From Sulfitobacter sp. THAF37 (GTDB taxonomy: Bacteria; Pseudomonadota; Alphaproteobacteria; Rhodobacterales; Rhodobacteraceae), in the NCBI RefSeq assembly GCF_009363555.1, contig NZ_CP045372.1:3383998-3447997 (forward strand): a stretch of 64,000 bases of DNA. Direction: 5' to 3'. Of the stretch, positions 60,676-64,000 are shown piece after piece (positions within the stretch are counted from its first letter, which is position 1; each line of letters begins with the position of its first letter). A model generated the notes under the pieces. That model did not search any database and had not been told where the DNA came from. It saw only the letters and a list, made by a program, of their open reading frames with translations. The translations under genes and the position numbers were made by a program.

Positions 60676-60706
60676 ATTATATACATGCTGCGTCGCAGCA
60701 TTTCAA
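60676..60706 (-). promoter_or_regulatory. phaP promoter with PhaR palindrome in the spacer
   Basis: On the minus strand TTGAAA (60706-60701) is followed by a 17-bp spacer and TATATA (60683-60678), with an alternative TATAAT at 60681-60676. The spacer is the palindrome ATGCTGCGTCGCAGCAT (60685-60701), containing CTGC-GTC-GCAG. PhaR bound here would block polymerase directly. Confidence 0.75.
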
Positions 60707-60714
60707 GGCTTATT

Positions 60715-60725
60715 CTGCAATGCAG
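60715..60725. promoter_or_regulatory. Second PhaR-type site between phaC and phaP
   Basis: CTGC-AAT-GCAG, centred about 27 bp from the site in the phaP promoter. A weaker relative, TTGC-TCAT-GCAG, lies near 60735-60746. The spacing of nearly three helical turns would allow cooperative binding. Confidence 0.6.
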
Positions 60726-60761
60726 CATAAATCTTTGCTCATGCAGAAAACACCATCCAGA

Positions 60762-62567
60762 TCAGTGGTTTGCTTTCCTCGCCACATAGTCTCCCGGCGC
60801 ATCGCACAGAATTTTCCGGCCCCCGTCGCCCGGTTTTCGCGCGTCAATCTTGGTTCCTGACCGCTTTCTCAGCCACTTTTCCCACCGCGGCCACCAGGAT
60901 CCCTCGTGGAACTTCGCCTCTTCCAGCCAGCGTTCGTGATCCCCTTCGAGCGAGGGATTGACGTAATGACCGTACTTCTGCTTGGACGGCGGGTTCACGA
61001 TGCCGGCGATATGGCCCGATTGCGTCATGATGAACGTCCGGTCGGTGGATCCCATCTGCTGCACGCCGCGATAGCTGTCCTTCCAGGGGGCGATGTGGTC
61101 GGTCTCGCAGGCCACGGCGCACAGCGGCACGTCGACATCGGCCAGCTTCAGCGTATGGTCCAGAATGTCATATCCGCCCTCGGCCAGTTCATTGCGCTGA
61201 CACAGACCTCGCAGGTACTGCATCGCCATTTTCGCGGGCAGGTTCGCCCCGTCCCCGTTCCAGTAAAGCAGATCGAAGGCCGGGGGCGTCTCGCCCATGA
61301 TGTAGTGTTTTACGGCCGGGCCATAAACCAGGTCGTTAGATCGCAGGAAGGAAAAGGTGCGCGCCATGATCACCGATGGCAGGATCCCCTTGTCCTCGGT
61401 TTCACCCTCGATTCCATCAATGAAATCGTCCGTCAGAAAGGGCTGGAATTCTCCCTGATCGGAAAAGTCGGTCAGCGCGGTAAAGAAGGTCGCGGATTTG
61501 ACTGTATTGTCGCCACGCTGCTTCAGCAGAGACAGTGTCATCGCCAGCGTCGTTCCGGCAATGCAATACCCGATCACGTTGATCCGGGCCTCGCCTGTGA
61601 TTGCCTTCACCTCGCGCATCGCGGCAAGGTAGCCGTCTTCGATGTAGTCCTCCATCCCGACGTCCCGGTAGGTACTGTCAGGGTTCACCCAGGACACCAT
61701 GAACAGGGTATAGCCCTGATCCACGATCCACTTCACCAGCGAGTTCTGTTCTTTCAGGTCCAGAATGTAGAACTTGTTGATCCAGGGCGGAAAGACCAGC
61801 AACGGCGTCTTGTGCGCCTTTTCGGTGGTCGGCGCATACTGGATCAGCTCAAGCATCTTGTTGCGAAAGACGACCTTGCCCGGCGAGGTGGCGATGTTCT
61901 CGCCCAGTTTGAACGCCTTTTCATCGGCCAGACGCACGATCAGCTCGCCGTCGTTGGCCTCCAGATCGGAAATCAGGTTCTCGATGCCCTTGACTAGGCT
62001 CTCGCCCTCGGTCTCTATCGCGCGTTCCAGAGCGTCGGGGTTGGTGGCCAGAAAGTTGGTCGGGCTCATCATGTCGATGATCTGCCGGCTGAAATAGGCC
62101 AGGCGCTTCTTCTCGCGCGGGTCCATGTCGGTCACGTCCTCGACCGCCTGTTCCAGCGCCTGCGCGTTGATCAGGTACTGCTGCTTGACGAAGTTGAAAT
62201 AGGGATGCGTCTGCCAGAGCGGGTTGGCAAAGCGGCGGTCGGTCGGCGATGTGTCTTCAGGCGCTGTCATGCTGCCCTTTGCCAGTGCCTGCTGCGCCTC
62301 AACGAAATGGGTCATCGTCCGGGTCCAGAAGGTCAGCTGGTGTTCCATCAGTTTGGCCGGGTTGGTCATCGCCTCCGTCAGGTAGGCCTGCTGGGCCTTG
62401 GCGAACAATTCCTGGTTCGGACCGTCGAGCGCCTGCCGATGGGTTTGACGATGCGCCATCACCTGCCCCAGTCGTTCGGTCAACTGTTCCACCTTCTTCA
62501 GGTTCTCCATCATTCGGGACAAAGAAGCCTCGCTCAATCCGGTGTCACCAGTTGTTTTAGTTGTCAT
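60762..62567 (-). CDS. phaC: Class I poly(3-hydroxyalkanoate) synthase
   Basis: Polymerises 3-hydroxyacyl-CoA to PHA on the granule surface. It has 601 residues, a usual class I length. The lipase-like box 'INVIGYCIAGTTLAM' supplies nucleophile Cys335; the Asp lies in 'AVACETDHIAPW' and the His in 'TQSGHIAGIVNPP'. The N-terminal domain includes 'HPYFNFVKQQYLINAQALEQ'. A TAGGAG ribosome site precedes the ATG. It diverges from phaZ over 99 bp. Confidence 0.97.
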   Translation of the reverse strand: MTTKTTGDTGLSEASLSRMMENLKKVEQLTERLGQVMAHRQTHRQALDGPNQELFAKAQQAYLTEAMTNPAKLMEHQLTFWTRTMTHFVEAQQALAKGSMTAPEDTSPTDRRFANPLWQTHPYFNFVKQQYLINAQALEQAVEDVTDMDPREKKRLAYFSRQIIDMMSPTNFLATNPDALERAIETEGESLVKGIENLISDLEANDGELIVRLADEKAFKLGENIATSPGKVVFRNKMLELIQYAPTTEKAHKTPLLVFPPWINKFYILDLKEQNSLVKWIVDQGYTLFMVSWVNPDSTYRDVGMEDYIEDGYLAAMREVKAITGEARINVIGYCIAGTTLAMTLSLLKQRGDNTVKSATFFTALTDFSDQGEFQPFLTDDFIDGIEGETEDKGILPSVIMARTFSFLRSNDLVYGPAVKHYIMGETPPAFDLLYWNGDGANLPAKMAMQYLRGLCQRNELAEGGYDILDHTLKLADVDVPLCAVACETDHIAPWKDSYRGVQQMGSTDRTFIMTQSGHIAGIVNPPSKQKYGHYVNPSLEGDHERWLEEAKFHEGSWWPRWEKWLRKRSGTKIDARKPGDGGRKILCDAPGDYVARKANH

Positions 62568-62666
62568 CTTAACCTTTTGCTCCTATCTTTGCAGGTGCAG
62601 CATTTCTTGGACCGCTTCAGGGGCCGGGCCAGGGGGTGCGCAAATCAGGGCCCAAAGGAGACCCAA

Positions 62667-64000
62667 ATGCGTAATATGGCATCTTACGACCTGATGGAGA
62701 CCGTCAGGAATACCAACCAATGGCTCGGCGCGTCGGCGCTTGCCCTTGCATCCTACCCTGCTTTCTCGATGTTTCCAAACCCTGGCTTGAACTGGATGGC
62801 AGCCTGGGGCGAAGTCACCGAGCGCGCGTTCAGCCGCATGGTGGTCAAGCCCGATTGGGACATCCCGCCGATCACCGGCGAGGACGGCCAGGATCACGTG
62901 ATTTCGGAAGAAGTCGTGCTGGCGCGAGACTTCGGCGATCTGCTGCATTTCACCGCCTCCGACCGCGACGCGCCCCGGCGTCAGGTACTGCTTGTTGCGC
63001 CCATGTCCGGCCACTATGCGACCCTGCTGCGTTCTACAGTGATCAGTCTACTGCCCGATTGTGACGTCTATATCACCGACTGGCACAATGCCCGCGACAT
63101 TCCCGTCAGCGCAGGCAAGTTCGATGTCGAGGATTACACGCTCTACCTTGTCGATTTCATGAAGCATCTGGGCCCGGACACACATGTGATCGCGGTCTGC
63201 CAGCCAGCGCCGCTGGCCCTGGCCGCCACCGCCTATCTGGCAGAGGAAGAACCCGACGCCCAGCCGCGCACCCTGACCCTGATCGGTGGCCCCATCGACC
63301 CCGGCGCCGCCCCGACCGAAGTCACCGATTTCGGCCACAGTGTCACCATGGGGCAGCTCGAACACACCATGATCCAGCGCGTCGGCTTCAAATACGCCGG
63401 TGTCGGACGCAAGGTCTATCCCGGCCTGCTGCAGCTGTCCTCCTTCATCTCGATGAATGGCGAAACCCATGCCAAGGCGTTCCAGGACCAGATCATCCGC
63501 GTCGCCCGCGGCGAGGCGCACGACCACGACAAGCACAACAAGTTCTACGACGAATACCTTGCCGTGATGGACATGACGGCGGAGTTCTACCTGTCGACCG
63601 TGGACAGGATCTTCAAGAATCACGAGATCGCCAAAAACAGCTTTACCGTCGCCGGACGCCCGGTGGATATCGGCAAGATCACAACCGTCGCGGTCAAGAC
63701 CGTCGAAGGCTCCAAGGACGATATCTCCGCCCCCGGCCAATGCGTCGCCGCGCTGGACCTGCTGACCGGCCTGCCCGACAGCAAGAAGGCCAGCCACCTG
63801 GAAGAAGGCGCGGGTCACTACGGCATCTTCGCGGGCGGCAGCTGGCGCGACAACATTCGCCCGCTGGTGCTCGACTTTATCGACGATCACGAGGAACGGA
63901 CACCGCCCGGCTACCGCAAGAAGAAGAAGACGGCCAATTCCAACGGCCCGGCGAAATCTCCCGGCAAATCCGCCGGTAACGCGGCGGCCTCGACCCCGGT
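62667..64000 (+). CDS. phaZ: Intracellular PHB depolymerase, C-terminus beyond window
   Basis: Degrades native intracellular PHB granules. The ATG at 62667 follows AAAGGAG. The frame stays open to the end of the window (444 codons), so the stop is not seen, but nearly all of the usual 420-480 residues is present. 'VLLVAPMSGHYATLLR' and 'VIAVCQPAPLALAA' are family blocks; Cys178 in the latter matches the active-site cysteine known for Ralstonia PhaZa1. The visible C-terminus is a Lys/Ser/Ala-rich tail ('RKKKKTANSNGPAKS'). Confidence 0.93.
   Translation, partial: MRNMASYDLMETVRNTNQWLGASALALASYPAFSMFPNPGLNWMAAWGEVTERAFSRMVVKPDWDIPPITGEDGQDHVISEEVVLARDFGDLLHFTASDRDAPRRQVLLVAPMSGHYATLLRSTVISLLPDCDVYITDWHNARDIPVSAGKFDVEDYTLYLVDFMKHLGPDTHVIAVCQPAPLALAATAYLAEEEPDAQPRTLTLIGGPIDPGAAPTEVTDFGHSVTMGQLEHTMIQRVGFKYAGVGRKVYPGLLQLSSFISMNGETHAKAFQDQIIRVARGEAHDHDKHNKFYDEYLAVMDMTAEFYLSTVDRIFKNHEIAKNSFTVAGRPVDIGKITTVAVKTVEGSKDDISAPGQCVAALDLLTGLPDSKKASHLEEGAGHYGIFAGGSWRDNIRPLVLDFIDDHEERTPPGYRKKKKTANSNGPAKSPGKSAGNAAASTP

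Noticed and set aside
62667..64000. phaZ as a gene lacking a stop codon
   Set aside because: The frame simply runs off the window end; nothing indicates a broken gene.

Overview
The window comes from a GC-rich alphaproteobacterium, most likely a marine Rhodobacteraceae/Roseobacter-group strain. This rests on gene content and arrangement: a PHB locus with PhaR-type operators, an H-NOX/diguanylate cyclase pair, a non-pyrrolysine MttB protein, DUF3572/DUF2842 proteins and an Atu3671-type NRPS. Nothing in the sequence names the species. No rRNA, tRNA or CRISPR array was found.

Layout. (1) 1-2538 is the end of an integrated element: the N-terminus of a probable primase, a small protein, an AlpA-type regulator, an unknown protein and a tyrosine recombinase, all on the minus strand. 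(2) 3181-30810 is one large exopolysaccharide locus. It holds a priming sugar transferase, a degenerate BY-kinase-like ATPase, a chain-length (Wzz-type) protein, a flippase, a polymerase/ligase-like membrane protein, a WecG-type transferase and several glycosyltransferases. Inside it lies a seven-gene minus-strand operon with 4-8 nt overlaps (26160 down to 9108): type I PKS, glycosyltransferase, NRPS with formyltransferase and luciferase-like monooxygenase domains, Sfp-type phosphopantetheinyl transferase, SGNH-like protein, SGNH/glycosidase-like fusion, and a second glycosyltransferase. This is the best candidate for an undescribed system: an assembly line wired into surface polysaccharide synthesis. 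(3) 30898-32501 is an H-NOX-like sensor overlapping a diguanylate cyclase; a PleD homologue follows at 35352. Both sensors have lost key residues, and c-di-GMP control of the polysaccharide locus is plausible.

(4) 32604-43981 is mixed: MttB family methyltransferase, HAD phosphatase, thiamine diphosphokinase, a 762-residue acidic protein, purA, and a cobalt-type nitrile hydratase operon. The nthA-nthB junction of that operon carries two extra 35-bp tandem copies that form chained 12-codon minicistrons. (5) 44197-49840 holds an orphan terminator that may end a small RNA, then secG, pyrG, rlmJ, small proteins, a 355-bp MITE-like element and two TerB-family genes.

(6) 49980-59408 encodes a polar amino acid ABC transporter followed by two glutamine-synthetase-like ligases, a class I amidotransferase and an FAD oxidoreductase (a puu-like amine route), then a DegT-family aminotransferase. 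(7) 59437-64000 is the PHB locus: phaR, phaP and phaC on the minus strand, and phaZ diverging on the plus strand and cut by the window end. PhaR-type CTGC-N3-GCAG palindromes lie upstream of phaR and inside the phaP promoter.
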